A stretch of DNA of 64,000 nt from Ensifer adhaerens (GTDB taxonomy: Bacteria > Pseudomonadota > Alphaproteobacteria > Rhizobiales > Rhizobiaceae). A program made the translations under genes and the position numbers. The notes under the pieces are model-generated. The model had not been told where the DNA came from, did not search any database, and saw nothing but the letters and a program-made list of their open reading frames with translations. Of this stretch, positions 1-8,355 are shown piece by piece. The DNA lies in NCBI RefSeq assembly GCF_000697965.2, contig NZ_CP015880.1:3553001-3617000 (forward strand), in the 5' to 3' direction. Every line of letters starts with the position of its first letter. Position 1 is the first letter of the stretch.

Positions 1-2987
1 CCCTGACCCGGCTTGCCGCCGCGGTCGTGACGATCATGACGCTCGCCGCGATCCTGACGCGGGCCGCCTTCCGGCTTGCCACCGTCATGGCGCTTGCCAC
101 GCGCCTGCTGACCACCCTTGCGCCCGCCTTCACGTCCTTCGCCCTGGCCCTGGCCCTGGCCACGCCCGTGGCGCTGACCGCCGCGACGCTGGTCGCCCTC
201 GTGGCGGCCACCGCCCTGGCGCTGGTTGTCCTGACGGGTGCCAGGACGCCAGAGCAGAACGGGCTTGGCTTCGACCGGCTCGCCGGTCTCCGTCACTTGG
301 GTCTCGGTCACCTGAGCCTCAGCAGGCTGGGCCCCGTCGGCAGCGACGGCAACGTCAGCTTCGGCCTTTTCGGCCTCGGCAGCAGGTGCCTCGACGACTG
401 CAGTCTCGGCTTCTGCCGCACTGTCGCCGGCATCGGCGTCATCAACCGCAGCGACCGGTTCGGAAGCGGCGGCAGCAGCCGCAGCACCACCATCCTGACC
501 CATGAGGAAGGCCTGGGCCTCCTCGGCCTTGACGCTGTCTGCGCGGTAGCCGAGGCCCTTCAGGATCTCTTCCATGTCGTCGGGCGTTGCACCGAGGATC
601 GAGAGCATGGAGGTGGTCGCTGTAAAGCGGCGACCGTCATAGGCGCCTTCCGGACGCGGCTGCGTGCCCGGCTTCCACTGAAGGAGCGGTCGAATAAGGT
701 CAGCGAGGCGCTCGAGGATATCGATGCGCACCGCGCGCTTTCCGAGGAAGCGGAAACCGGCGAGCTTGTAGAAGGTCCGCTCGAAAGACGGATCGGTAAC
801 GACAGACGTACGGCCGGCGGCGAGCATCGGGATGAGGTCGCCATAGCCGGGCTTGTCGAGGCCGTCGTTCTTCAACGCCCAGAGGAGCGTGATAAGTTCG
901 GCCGGCGCCGGCTTCAGGAGCGCCGGCAGGAAGATGTGGTAGGCGCCGAAGCGAACGCCGTACTTGCGGATCGAAGCGCGACCGTCCTGGTCGAGCGACT
1001 TGACGTCGTCTGCGACATCGCGGCGGAACAGTACGCCGAGGTTTTCGACGAGCTGGAAGGCGAGGCCCTTGGCGAGACCTTCGAGATCTTCAGCGCGCGA
1101 AATATCGTCGAGCGGCTTCAAGACCGTTCCGATGTGATGGTTCACGAAACGCTCGATGCGCGCCAGAACGTGCTCGCGGGCGTTCGCCTGCAGCTGATCG
1201 TCGGCCAGCAGGATGACGCGCGGGCGCATGACGTGGTCGCTTGCCGTCAGACGGGCGACGGGATCGCCGAGCCAGCGCACAAGACCATCCGACGAAAGCG
1301 CCAGGTCGTTGTTGCCGGAAGCATGCAGCCGCGCGGCGCGTGCCTCAAACTCGAGCGCCAGCGCCTTCTGGGCAGCACCCTGCACAGCCTTGGCATCCGG
1401 GCCATCGCCGCCGGTCGCCAGCGTAAACCGGAAACCGGTTAGTTGTCCTACGTGATGACCTTCAACGAAGACATCACCATTCACACTGATTTCAGCTTCC
1501 AGCATAGCATTCTCTCTCAGGCGCTTCATGAGCACAGATGTCCTGCGATCAACAAAGCGTTTCGTCAACCGTTCATGTAGTGCGTCGGATAATCGATCTT
1601 CAATTTCCCGCGTCTTTTCTTGCCAGTGTGTCGGATCGGCCAGCCATCCTGGCCGGTTCGACACATAAGTCCATGTCCTGATCTGCGCGATTCGCGCCGA
1701 AAGTGTGTCGATCTCACCGTCCGTATGATCGGCCCGCCTGACCTGCTCGGCCATGAAATCTTCGTTTACGGTACCGCGGCGGACAAGATCCGCGTAGATC
1801 GTCGAGATCAAGTCGGCATGTTGAGCCGGTGTAATGCGCCGATAGTCCGGCAGCGCGCAGGCTTCCCACAGTTTTTCCACCCGCTCGGCATTGGTCGTGA
1901 TGTCGACGACCTCAGGGTAGCGGGCCAAATGCTCGAACGCCTGCTGGTCTACCGCAGGTAGCGCCCGGGCAAGGCCGGGAACCGTCGGCGCGGCCTCAAG
2001 ACTCTTCTTCAGAGCGGCAATCGAAGCGTAGTCGAACGCCTTCGAGCGCCACTGTAGTACCTTCACCGGATCGAACTCATGCGCCTCGATACGGTGGACC
2101 AGCTCGTTGTCGAAGGGATCGACGCGGCCGGTCACACCGAACGTACCGTCACGCAAGTGCCGGCCGGCGCGGCCGGCGATCTGCGCGAGTTCGGCCGGGT
2201 TGAGATTGCGGAACTGATAGCCGTCGAACTTGCGGTCCTGCGCGAAGGCGACATGGTCGACGTCGAGATTGAGGCCCATGCCGATCGCGTCGGTCGCGAC
2301 CAGATATTCGACGTCACCTTCCTGGTAGAGCGCCACCTGCGCATTGCGCGTGCGCGGCGACAGCGCGCCGAGCACGACGGCGGCACCGCCGCGCTGGCGG
2401 CGGATCAGCTCGGCGATCGCATAGACCTCGTCGGCAGAGAAGGCGACGATTGCCGTGCGGTGCGGCAGGCGGGTGATCTTCTTCGAACCCGCATAGAGCA
2501 ATTGCGACATGCGCGGCCGCTCGACGACGGTGATGCCGGGCAGCAACTGCTCGAGGATCGGCCGCATCGTTCCGGCACCGAGCAGCAGCGTCTCGCCGCG
2601 ACCCCGCAGGTGCAGGATCCGGTCGGTGAAGATATGGCCGCGCTCGAGATCTCCGGCAAGCTGCACTTCATCGATCGCGACGAAGGACGCCGTCGTCTCG
2701 CGCGGCATGGCCTCGACGGTGCAGACCGAATAGCGCGCGCGATGCGGGGTGATCTTTTCCTCGCCGGTGATCAGCGCGACATTGTGGTGGCCGACCCTTT
2801 CGACCAGGCGCGTATAGACCTCGCGCGCGAGAAGCCGCAGCGGCAGGCCGATGACGCCGCTGTCGTGCGCAATCATGCGCTCGATCGCGTAGTGCGTCTT
2901 GCCGGTATTGGTAGGCCCGAGCACCGCGGTGACACCGCGGCCGCTCAGGATCATGGGGTGAACGGACACGTCATCGATCCCGGGCAT
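1..2987 (-). CDS. SUV3-like DExH RNA helicase, 3' end outside the window
   Basis: ATP-dependent RNA helicase related to mitochondrial SUV3, a family found in alphaproteobacteria. Residues 1-995 are present and the gene runs off the left edge. Starting at the ATG at 2987, the Walker A motif GPTNTGKT is at about residues 24-31 and the Walker B motif DEVQ at about 106-109; SUV3 proteins have DEIQ here. The second RecA-like domain contains ATDAIGMGLNLD and QIAGRAGR. The C-terminal part past about residue 830 is low complexity: first Ala/Glu-rich and acidic, then an Arg/Gly/Gln/His-rich basic tail. The reading frame is intact throughout. The helicase assignment is firm; its substrate is unknown. 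Confidence 0.9.
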   Translation of the reverse strand, partial: MPGIDDVSVHPMILSGRGVTAVLGPTNTGKTHYAIERMIAHDSGVIGLPLRLLAREVYTRLVERVGHHNVALITGEEKITPHRARYSVCTVEAMPRETTASFVAIDEVQLAGDLERGHIFTDRILHLRGRGETLLLGAGTMRPILEQLLPGITVVERPRMSQLLYAGSKKITRLPHRTAIVAFSADEVYAIAELIRRQRGGAAVVLGALSPRTRNAQVALYQEGDVEYLVATDAIGMGLNLDVDHVAFAQDRKFDGYQFRNLNPAELAQIAGRAGRHLRDGTFGVTGRVDPFDNELVHRIEAHEFDPVKVLQWRSKAFDYASIAALKKSLEAAPTVPGLARALPAVDQQAFEHLARYPEVVDITTNAERVEKLWEACALPDYRRITPAQHADLISTIYADLVRRGTVNEDFMAEQVRRADHTDGEIDTLSARIAQIRTWTYVSNRPGWLADPTHWQEKTREIEDRLSDALHERLTKRFVDRRTSVLMKRLRENAMLEAEISVNGDVFVEGHHVGQLTGFRFTLATGGDGPDAKAVQGAAQKALALEFEARAARLHASGNNDLALSSDGLVRWLGDPVARLTASDHVMRPRVILLADDQLQANAREHVLARIERFVNHHIGTVLKPLDDISRAEDLEGLAKGLAFQLVENLGVLFRRDVADDVKSLDQDGRASIRKYGVRFGAYHIFLPALLKPAPAELITLLWALKNDGLDKPGYGDLIPMLAAGRTSVVTDPSFERTFYKLAGFRFLGKRAVRIDILERLADLIRPLLQWKPGTQPRPEGAYDGRRFTATTSMLSILGATPDDMEEILKGLGYRADSVKAEEAQAFLMGQDGGAAAAAAASEPVAAVDDADAGDSAAEAETAVVEAPAAEAEKAEADVAVAADGAQPAEAQVTETQVTETGEPVEAKPVLLWRPGTRQDNQRQGGGRHEGDQRRGGQRHGRGQGQGQGEGREGGRKGGQQARGKRHDGGKPEGGPRQDRGERHDRHDRGGKPGQ

Positions 2988-3575
2988 TCAGAAATTACGG
3001 CAGCGTCTTTTCACGCTGGCGGCAAACACATGCCCACGCACCGAGCCAAACGCAAGGGGCGCCGACAACTAAAACCTATCGCTTGGCATCTCTTAGCCCA
3101 TTGCACCACCTGTTGTGGTCGGCGCAATCGACAATTGGAACAGCCGTGGAACGAATCGGCGACGAATCGACGACTCATTGTGATTCACTGTATGTTCACG
3201 ACTACATATAGATTTCAACGCCGAACGTTGCACCACATGCTGAATCTGGAGCTGATTCCGCGCATCAGGCCCTTTGGCGCGCAACAATCCCGGCTCTGCC
3301 ATTGCCTGACAGGTCCAAGGATTCCGAATCCAAGACTCTGGAAAGCCTGGAAAATTTTTCACGAAATTCGTCAGGGATTCACCCAAGTGAGAGAATGAGA
3401 ATCGCAGTTTAGAGTCGCGACCAGTGCGGGAACATTCGGCAGCGACTCGCAGACCGCGCGTCATTCCACCTTTGTTCTCCACAAGATATAGTGTCTACGC
3501 CCCACTCCGGCAACGGAACTGCCAGCGCAACTTCAGGATTTCGAGCAGGATTTTCAGCGCTGCCGCCGCATGGAA
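2988..3575. other. Intergenic region with no supported gene
   Basis: About 590 bases between the helicase start and the phbB terminator. Open frames here have no family resemblance, no good ribosome binding site and continue into antisense of real genes. There is a short inverted repeat (ACCAC, 5-base loop, GTGGT) at 3105-3119. The region probably holds the helicase promoter and is more AT-rich than its flanks. Confidence 0.5.
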
Positions 3576-3597
3576 ACGGCGCCTCGAAAGGCGCCGT
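3576..3597 (-). terminator. Candidate terminator of the phbA-phbB operon
   Basis: Perfect 8-bp stem ACGGCGCC/GGCGCCGT with a 6-base loop, 27 bases beyond the phbB stop codon. On the minus strand it is followed only by TTTCC, so the T-tract is short. Confidence 0.6.
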
Positions 3598-3623
3598 CCG
3601 GTAATGTTCGGCTTGTCTGATGC

Positions 3624-4349
3624 TCAGACGAAAAACTGTCCGCCGTTCGCCGAAATCGTCGAGCCGGTGATGAAGCCGGCATCGTCGGAGGCGAGGAACA
3701 CCACGCAGCGGGCGATTTCTTCCGGTTCGCCGAGGCGGCCGACCGGGATCTGCGGGATGATGCGCTCGTTGAGCACCTTCTCCGGCACCGCCCGCACCAT
3801 CTCCGTGCCGATATAGCCGGGGCAGATCGCGTTCACGGTAATGCCCTTGGCAGCCCCTTCCTGGGCGAGCGCCTTGGTGAAGCCGAGATCGCCGGCCTTG
3901 GCCGCCGAATAGTTGGCCTGACCCATCTGGCCCTTCTGGCCGTTGATCGACGAGATGTTGATGACGCGACCGAAGCCACGGTCGCGCATGGCCGACCAGA
4001 GCGGATGCGTCATGTTGAAGAGACCGGTGAGGTTGGTGCCGATCACCTCACCCCATTGCTCCGGCGTCATCTTGTGAAACATGGCATCTCGGGTGATGCC
4101 GGCATTGTTGACGAGCACATCGACCGGACCGAGATCGGCCTCGACCTTGGCGATGCCCTCGGCACAGGCCTGATAGTTGGAAACGTCCCATTTGTAGACC
4201 GGGATGCCGGTTTCCTGCTTGAAGGCCTGAGCCTTCTCGTCATTGCCGGCATAGTTGGCAGCCACCTTGTAGCCGGCATTCTTGAGTGCGATGGAAATTG
4301 CCGCACCAATGCCGCGCGACCCACCCGTGACCAATGCTACCCTGCTCAT
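3624..4349 (-). CDS. phbB: Acetoacetyl-CoA reductase (PHB synthesis)
   Basis: NADPH-dependent reduction of acetoacetyl-CoA to (R)-3-hydroxybutyryl-CoA, the second step of polyhydroxybutyrate synthesis in the cytoplasm. The 241-residue protein is a classical short-chain dehydrogenase: TGGSRGIG at 8-15, NNAG at 81-84, and the catalytic triad Ser134, Tyr147 and Lys151 in the YSAAK motif. The ATG at 4349 is chosen over a longer frame because GGGAGG lies just upstream and the protein begins as the family does. It is the third gene of a phbA - small secreted protein - phbB unit; in related rhizobia phbA and phbB are normally adjacent. Confidence 0.95.
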   Translation of the reverse strand: MSRVALVTGGSRGIGAAISIALKNAGYKVAANYAGNDEKAQAFKQETGIPVYKWDVSNYQACAEGIAKVEADLGPVDVLVNNAGITRDAMFHKMTPEQWGEVIGTNLTGLFNMTHPLWSAMRDRGFGRVINISSINGQKGQMGQANYSAAKAGDLGFTKALAQEGAAKGITVNAICPGYIGTEMVRAVPEKVLNERIIPQIPVGRLGEPEEIARCVVFLASDDAGFITGSTISANGGQFFV

Positions 4350-4366
4350 ATGCGCCTCCCACTTGA

Positions 4367-4726
4367 TCAGTTCAGTTTTTCGAATGCCTTCTGCATCAGC
4401 TTTTCGCCGACCTGTTGCCCGTAGAGCCCGGCGGCCGCTTGAAACTGCGGCGTAGCCAGCGCGGACAGAGCCACCTCGCACTTCTCCAGCGCGAGACCCA
4501 TCATCACCGCGGAGAGCTGCTCCAGCGACACCTTCAATGCGCCGCCGTCATCGTTCAAGGCCGCGACCATCACGTCCTTGAAAACGCTCTCCTCGTCGGA
4601 AGTCGTATGTTCCAGCATGCACTCTACCAGCCGCGCCTCGTTAAGAGGCGCGGGATTGGCATGTGCAGAAACGATCGGCGAACCGGCCAGAAGCAGGGAA
4701 AATGGAACCCACCTGGCGCTGTTCAT
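4367..4726 (-). CDS. Small predicted secreted protein between phbA and phbB
   Basis: A 119-residue protein I do not recognise. From the ATG at 4726 it has a short N-terminus (MNSARW), a hydrophobic segment and a likely signal-peptidase site after SAHA. The mature part is about 98 residues with two cysteines (in LVECML and LEKCEV), which could pair in the periplasm, and is predicted mostly helical. It starts 13 bases after the phbA stop and ends 17 bases before the phbB start, so it should be co-transcribed and perhaps translationally coupled. Its ribosome binding site is weak (TCTGGCGG). A periplasmic product inside a cytoplasmic storage-polymer operon is odd. The function is unknown. Confidence 0.65.
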   Translation of the reverse strand: MNSARWVPFSLLLAGSPIVSAHANPAPLNEARLVECMLEHTTSDEESVFKDVMVAALNDDGGALKVSLEQLSAVMMGLALEKCEVALSALATPQFQAAAGLYGQQVGEKLMQKAFEKLN

Positions 4727-4739
4727 GCCGCCAGACCGA

Positions 4740-5921
4740 TCAGAACCGCTCGACGCACATGGCGACGCCCATGCCGCCGCCGATGCAGAGGGTTGCAAGC
4801 CCCTTGGAAACGCCGCGGCGCTTCATTTCGAAAAGCAGCGTGTTGAGCACGCGGGCGCCGGAAGCGCCGATCGGGTGACCGATGGCGATCGCGCCGCCAT
4901 TGACGTTGACGATCGACGGATCCCAGCCGAGGTCTTTGTTGACCGCGCAGGCCTGGGCAGCGAAGGCTTCGTTGGCTTCCACCAGTTCGACATCGCCGAT
5001 CGCCCAGCCGGCCCTTGCCAACGCCTTGCGCGACGCCGGGATCGGGCCGGTGCCCATGACCTGCGGATCGACGCCGGCGGTTGCCCAGGAAACGATACGG
5101 GCGAGCGGCTGGATGCCGCGCTTGGAGGCCTGTGCCTCGGTCATCAGCAGGGTGGCTGCGGCGCCGTCATTGAGGCCGGAAGCGTTGCCGGCGGTGACCG
5201 TGCCTTCCTTGTCGAAGGCGGGGCGCAGCTTCGTCATCTGGTCGAGCGTTGCGCCATGGCGGATATATTCGTCCTGGTCGACGGTGACGTCGCCCTTGCG
5301 ACCCTTGACGATGAAGGGAATGATCTCGTCGGCAAAGCGCCCGGCCTTCTGGGCCGCTTCGGCCTTGTTTTGCGAGGCGAGTGCGAACGCATCCTGCTCC
5401 TCGCGGCTGAGTTGCCACTGGCGAGCGACGTTCTCGGCGGTGATGCCCATGTGATAACCGTAGAAGGCGTCGGTCAGGCCGTCCTTGATCATCGTGTCGA
5501 TCATCTTGAAGTCGCCCATCTTCACGCCGCCGCGAAGATGCGAGCAATGCGGCGCCATCGACATGGACTCCATGCCGCCGGCGACGATGATCTCAGCATC
5601 ACCGGTTGCAATCTGCTGCATGCCGAGCGCGACGGCGCGCAGGCCCGAGCCGCAGAGCTGGTTCATGCCCCAGGCGGTCTTTTCCTGAGGAACGCCCGCC
5701 TTCATCGCCGCCTGGCGCGCCGGGTTCTGGCCTTCGCCGGCCTGCAGCACCTGGCCGAGGATCACCTCGTCGACCTCGGCAGCCTCGACGCCTGCCCGCT
5801 CGAGCACGCCCTTGATGACGGCAGCGCCAAGTTCGTGCGCCGGCGTATTGCCAAAGGCACCGTTGAAGGAACCGACCGCGGTGCGGCCGGCGCTGGCGAT
5901 CACGATGGAGGGATTGCTCAT
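4740..5921 (-). CDS. phbA: Acetyl-CoA acetyltransferase (beta-ketothiolase)
   Basis: Condenses two acetyl-CoA to acetoacetyl-CoA, the first step of PHB synthesis. The protein is 393 residues, the usual length for biosynthetic thiolases. The nucleophilic Cys90 lies in NQLCGSG, the active-site His in GHPIGASG and the second Cys in CIGGGMG near the C-terminus. The start at 5921 is supported by GAGGAAACGTCCC directly upstream. It is the first gene of the operon, transcribed away from phaR, and its promoter shares the 223-base intergenic region with that regulator. Confidence 0.96.
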   Translation of the reverse strand: MSNPSIVIASAGRTAVGSFNGAFGNTPAHELGAAVIKGVLERAGVEAAEVDEVILGQVLQAGEGQNPARQAAMKAGVPQEKTAWGMNQLCGSGLRAVALGMQQIATGDAEIIVAGGMESMSMAPHCSHLRGGVKMGDFKMIDTMIKDGLTDAFYGYHMGITAENVARQWQLSREEQDAFALASQNKAEAAQKAGRFADEIIPFIVKGRKGDVTVDQDEYIRHGATLDQMTKLRPAFDKEGTVTAGNASGLNDGAAATLLMTEAQASKRGIQPLARIVSWATAGVDPQVMGTGPIPASRKALARAGWAIGDVELVEANEAFAAQACAVNKDLGWDPSIVNVNGGAIAIGHPIGASGARVLNTLLFEMKRRGVSKGLATLCIGGGMGVAMCVERF

Positions 5922-6044
5922 GGGACGTTTCCTCAGATCTTCTTGCCTAATGCAGGCAGACTGGCAAAGCGCGCGACGCAAGTCAAACGCCTTGATGCAG
6001 TGCCACAAAAGCGTCACCTAAAACGCAACCGCAAGATTTTGCAC

Positions 6045-6058
6045 TTGCGTCGCCGCAA
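6045..6058. promoter_or_regulatory. Candidate PhaR operator between phbA and phaR
   Basis: Inverted repeat TTGCG-TCGC-CGCAA in the shared phbA/phaR promoter region, with further TGC/GCA half-sites nearby (GTGCAAAATC-type and TGCAGG sequences at about 5950-6045). PhaR-family proteins are known to bind TGC-rich repeats; that this one does so here is inference. Confidence 0.4.
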
Positions 6059-6144
6059 CGCACAAAGACATTGTCAGCGGCGCGCTTTTGCGGATACTCT
6101 GAAAAACGCAATAAAGACGGGATGATGGGGGAGAGGAGACCCTG

Positions 6145-6723
6145 ATGGCGAAGCACGAAGGCCAGATCGTTATCAAAAAATATGCGAACCGGCGGCTCTA
6201 CAACACCGGGACCAGCACCTATGTCACGCTCGACGACCTGGCTGTGATGGTGAAGAAGGGTGAGGACTTCATCGTTCAGGATGCAAAATCCGGCGAGGAC
6301 ATCACCCATTCCGTGCTGACGCAGATCATCTTCGAGCAGGAGTCCAAGACCGGCAACACGCTGCTGCCGATCTCCTTCCTGCGCCAGCTGATCTCGTTCT
6401 ACGGCGACCAGATGCAGATGGTGGTGCCGAGCTATCTCGAACACTCGATGCAGGCTTTCACCGAGCAGCAGTCGCAGATGCGCGAGCAGATCAACAAGGC
6501 CTTCGGCGACACGCCGCTCGGCAAAAACCTGCAGGTTCCGCTGCAACTTGTCGAAGAGCAGGTGCGTCGCAACACCGAGATGTTCCATCAGGCCATGCAG
6601 ATGTTTTCACCCTTCATCACCGCGCCGCCCGTGAAGGAAACGAAGAAGGCCGAAGCCAAGGATATCGACGAGCTGAAGGAGCAGCTTCGCGCGCTCCAGA
6701 CCAAGCTCGACAATCTCGGCTAA
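6145..6723 (+). CDS. phaR: Polyhydroxyalkanoate synthesis repressor PhaR (AniA)
   Basis: A 192-residue regulator that senses PHB and controls carbon partitioning and phasin expression; called AniA in Sinorhizobium. The N-terminal PHB accumulation DNA-binding domain (IVIKKYANRRLYNTGTSTYV, residues 8-27) and the following domain are clearly recognisable. The C-terminus is charged and probably coiled (DELKEQLRALQTKL). GGGGAGAGGAGACCCTG precedes the ATG at 6145. It is divergent from phbA, as is usual in rhizobia. Confidence 0.94.
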   Translation: MAKHEGQIVIKKYANRRLYNTGTSTYVTLDDLAVMVKKGEDFIVQDAKSGEDITHSVLTQIIFEQESKTGNTLLPISFLRQLISFYGDQMQMVVPSYLEHSMQAFTEQQSQMREQINKAFGDTPLGKNLQVPLQLVEEQVRRNTEMFHQAMQMFSPFITAPPVKETKKAEAKDIDELKEQLRALQTKLDNLG

Positions 6724-6734
6724 GCAGGACCACC

Positions 6735-6758
6735 AGGCAGGAAAACGGTTCCTGCCTT
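6735..6758 (+). terminator. phaR terminator hairpin
   Basis: 9-bp perfect stem AGGCAGGAA/TTCCTGCCT with a 5-base loop, starting 12 bases after the phaR stop. Confidence 0.6.
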
Positions 6759-6786
6759 CACCTCACCTGAACAGAGATCGCGGAAA

Positions 6787-6806
6787 TCGGGGCGGCGTCG
6801 CCCCGA
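6787..6806 (-). terminator. Terminator hairpin of the minus-strand membrane protein gene
   Basis: 8-bp perfect stem TCGGGGCG/CGCCCCGA with a 4-base loop, just beyond the stop of the gene ending at 6818. On the minus strand it is followed by TTTCCG. Confidence 0.5.
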
Positions 6807-6817
6807 ACCGTCTGGAC

Positions 6818-7219
6818 CTAGAGGCCGATCGACACGTCCCGGCCGGCCGAGCGCATCGACACGGCAAAGCCGGCGATAACATCGATGAAGCTGATGGTCA
6901 TCAGGATGAAGAAGAGCTGCGTTGCCGCCGGTGCGAGCAGCAGAAATTCGATCAAAAAGACGATGAACAGGATCATCGAGAGCAGATGATCCATCAGTGC
7001 GCGGCTGCTCGTGCGCGTCGCTTTCAGCAATTCGACGAAGAGCAGCAGCAGGGCGCCGACGATCAGAAGGTCGCCGAAGCGCATCGTCCAGGTCGCGCCT
7101 GATAGCATGGAGAGCGACACCATGTCGGCGTTCAGGCCGGCGAGGCCGCCGAACATTCCGATCATCGCGAGATTGTAGATTGCAAAAGGCAGGATCAGCA
7201 GCGGTATGGCAGCAAGCAT
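6818..7219 (-). CDS. Small hypothetical inner-membrane protein
   Basis: 133 residues with four predicted membrane-spanning segments, roughly residues 1-24, 46-64, 78-102 and 105-122, and short polar loops. I do not recognise the family and see no catalytic motif. The start at 7219 is set by AAGGAG seven bases upstream; a longer frame to 7252 lacks such a site. The gene sits alone between phaR and rpmF with a terminator hairpin on each side, so it is probably monocistronic. Confidence 0.75.
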   Translation of the reverse strand: MLAAIPLLILPFAIYNLAMIGMFGGLAGLNADMVSLSMLSGATWTMRFGDLLIVGALLLLFVELLKATRTSSRALMDHLLSMILFIVFLIEFLLLAPAATQLFFILMTISFIDVIAGFAVSMRSAGRDVSIGL

Positions 7220-7320
7220 CAGAACTCCTTGACCGCGTTTATGGTGGACCATGTTTATGCGGCGTCGTCACGCAAGGCGCCAGCGATACCACGGCGTCCA
7301 AGCAAGATCATGTCAGATGC

Positions 7321-7351
7321 AAAACAAAAGGGCCGGCAGAGCCAGCCCTTT
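7321..7351 (-). terminator. Rho-independent terminator of rpmF
   Basis: Hairpin AAAGGGC...GCCCTTT with an inner GGC-AGA-GCC stem, followed on the minus strand by TTTTGTTTT. It starts 25 bases beyond the rpmF stop and has a good T-tract. Confidence 0.85.
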
Positions 7352-7376
7352 GAACCTAATCCGCGAACGGAAACGC

Positions 7377-7562
7377 TTATGCGCTTTCCTTCGGGGTCAG
7401 AACCTGACGGCCACGGTACATGCCGGTCTTCAGGTCGATGTGGTGCGGGCGACGCAGTTCGCCGGAGTTCTTGTCTTCGACGTAGGTCGGGGTCTTCAGA
7501 GCGTCAGCCGAACGGCGCATGCCACGCTTGGACGGGCTCGTTTTTCTTTTAGGTACAGCCAT
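7377..7562 (-). CDS. rpmF: 50S ribosomal protein L32
   Basis: A 61-residue ribosomal protein with the typical [18 protein letters not shown] start and the conserved GxYRGR segment near the C-terminus. The ATG at 7562 is used, four codons inside the longer open frame, because GTGGAGA lies at the right distance. It has its own terminator. The zinc-binding cysteines of some L32 forms are absent, as is usual in alphaproteobacteria. Confidence 0.96.
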   Translation of the reverse strand: MAVPKRKTSPSKRGMRRSADALKTPTYVEDKNSGELRRPHHIDLKTGMYRGRQVLTPKESA

Positions 7563-7707
7563 TTCATTCTCCACTTATCGGGCAAACACTGTTCAGCAGC
7601 CGAAATGGCCGTGTAAAACAGATGTTAATCACGGAAATTTGGCGCGCTTATACATGGACAACTGCCGTTTGACCAGTCCCCACGGGCAATTTTTCGACTC
7701 GACCTTT

Positions 7708-8355
7708 TCAGACCTCGTCTTCGGCGACGACCCACGGCTCTGCGCGGGCGGCCTCCTCCCATTTCAGGAACGCCGGATGTGCCTTCACGCGGTTCATGTA
7801 GCCGAGCGTTTCTCGATCCGCAACGAGATCGTAGACGTCGAAGCGGTTAACCACAGGCGCGTACATCGCATCGGCCGCGCTGAAGGACCCGAAGAGGAAC
7901 GGGCCACCGGAACGCGCAAGCGCCTCCGTCCAGATCTGCTCGATACGTGCCACGTCCGCGCGGACGTCCGCGCCAACGTCCAGCGCCTGCTTTGGCCGAC
8001 GGATGTTCATCGGGCAGGCACCACGCAGAGCGCGAAAACCGGACAGCATCTCCATCGAATAGCTGCGCGCCCGGGCGCGCGCCTGAGGGTCGGCCGGCCA
8101 CAGCCCGGCGTCGGGAAAGAGTTCGGCGACATATTCGATGATCGCCAGCGATTCCCAGATAAGCAGGTCCCCGTGGCGCAGCAGCGGCACCTTTCCGGTC
8201 GGCGAGATCGCCCGGATCTCCGGATTGCCGGCGGCGAAATCGAACGGAATGACCACGTCCGAGAAATCGATGCCGACTGCCGTCATCGCGATCCATGGCC
8301 GCATCGACCAGGACGAATAGTTCTTGTTGCCGACATAGAGTGTAAGTCCGGTCAT
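7708..8355 (-). CDS. Glutathione S-transferase family protein
   Basis: 215 residues with the two-domain GST layout: a thioredoxin-like N-terminal domain (about 1-80) containing the probable active-site serine in NYSSWSMRP, the cis-Pro segment TGKVPLL and the glutathione-contact segment WESLAI, then an all-helical C-terminal domain with the FSAADAMYAPV motif. The start overlaps the stop of the upstream phosphoesterase gene (ATGA), so the two are translationally coupled. Substrate unknown; detoxification or a reductive role is possible. Confidence 0.88.
   Translation of the reverse strand: MTGLTLYVGNKNYSSWSMRPWIAMTAVGIDFSDVVIPFDFAAGNPEIRAISPTGKVPLLRHGDLLIWESLAIIEYVAELFPDAGLWPADPQARARARSYSMEMLSGFRALRGACPMNIRRPKQALDVGADVRADVARIEQIWTEALARSGGPFLFGSFSAADAMYAPVVNRFDVYDLVADRETLGYMNRVKAHPAFLKWEEAARAEPWVVAEDEV

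Noticed and set aside
27..1442. Plus-strand open frame of 471 codons
   Set aside because: Exactly antisense to the intact helicase frame; composition is a mirror of its Ala/Arg/Gly-rich tail and there is no ribosome site or family match.
3105..3119. Short inverted repeat ACCAC-N5-GTGGT
   Set aside because: Only five paired bases, no partner copy nearby and no gene start close by; may be chance.
2079..3398. Plus-strand open frame of 439 codons
   Set aside because: Antisense of the helicase N-terminal half, continuing into the intergenic region; typical high-GC shadow frame.
3093..3482. Minus-strand open frame of 129 codons in the helicase-phbB gap
   Set aside because: No ribosome site, no recognisable motif and unusual amino-acid make-up; considered non-coding.
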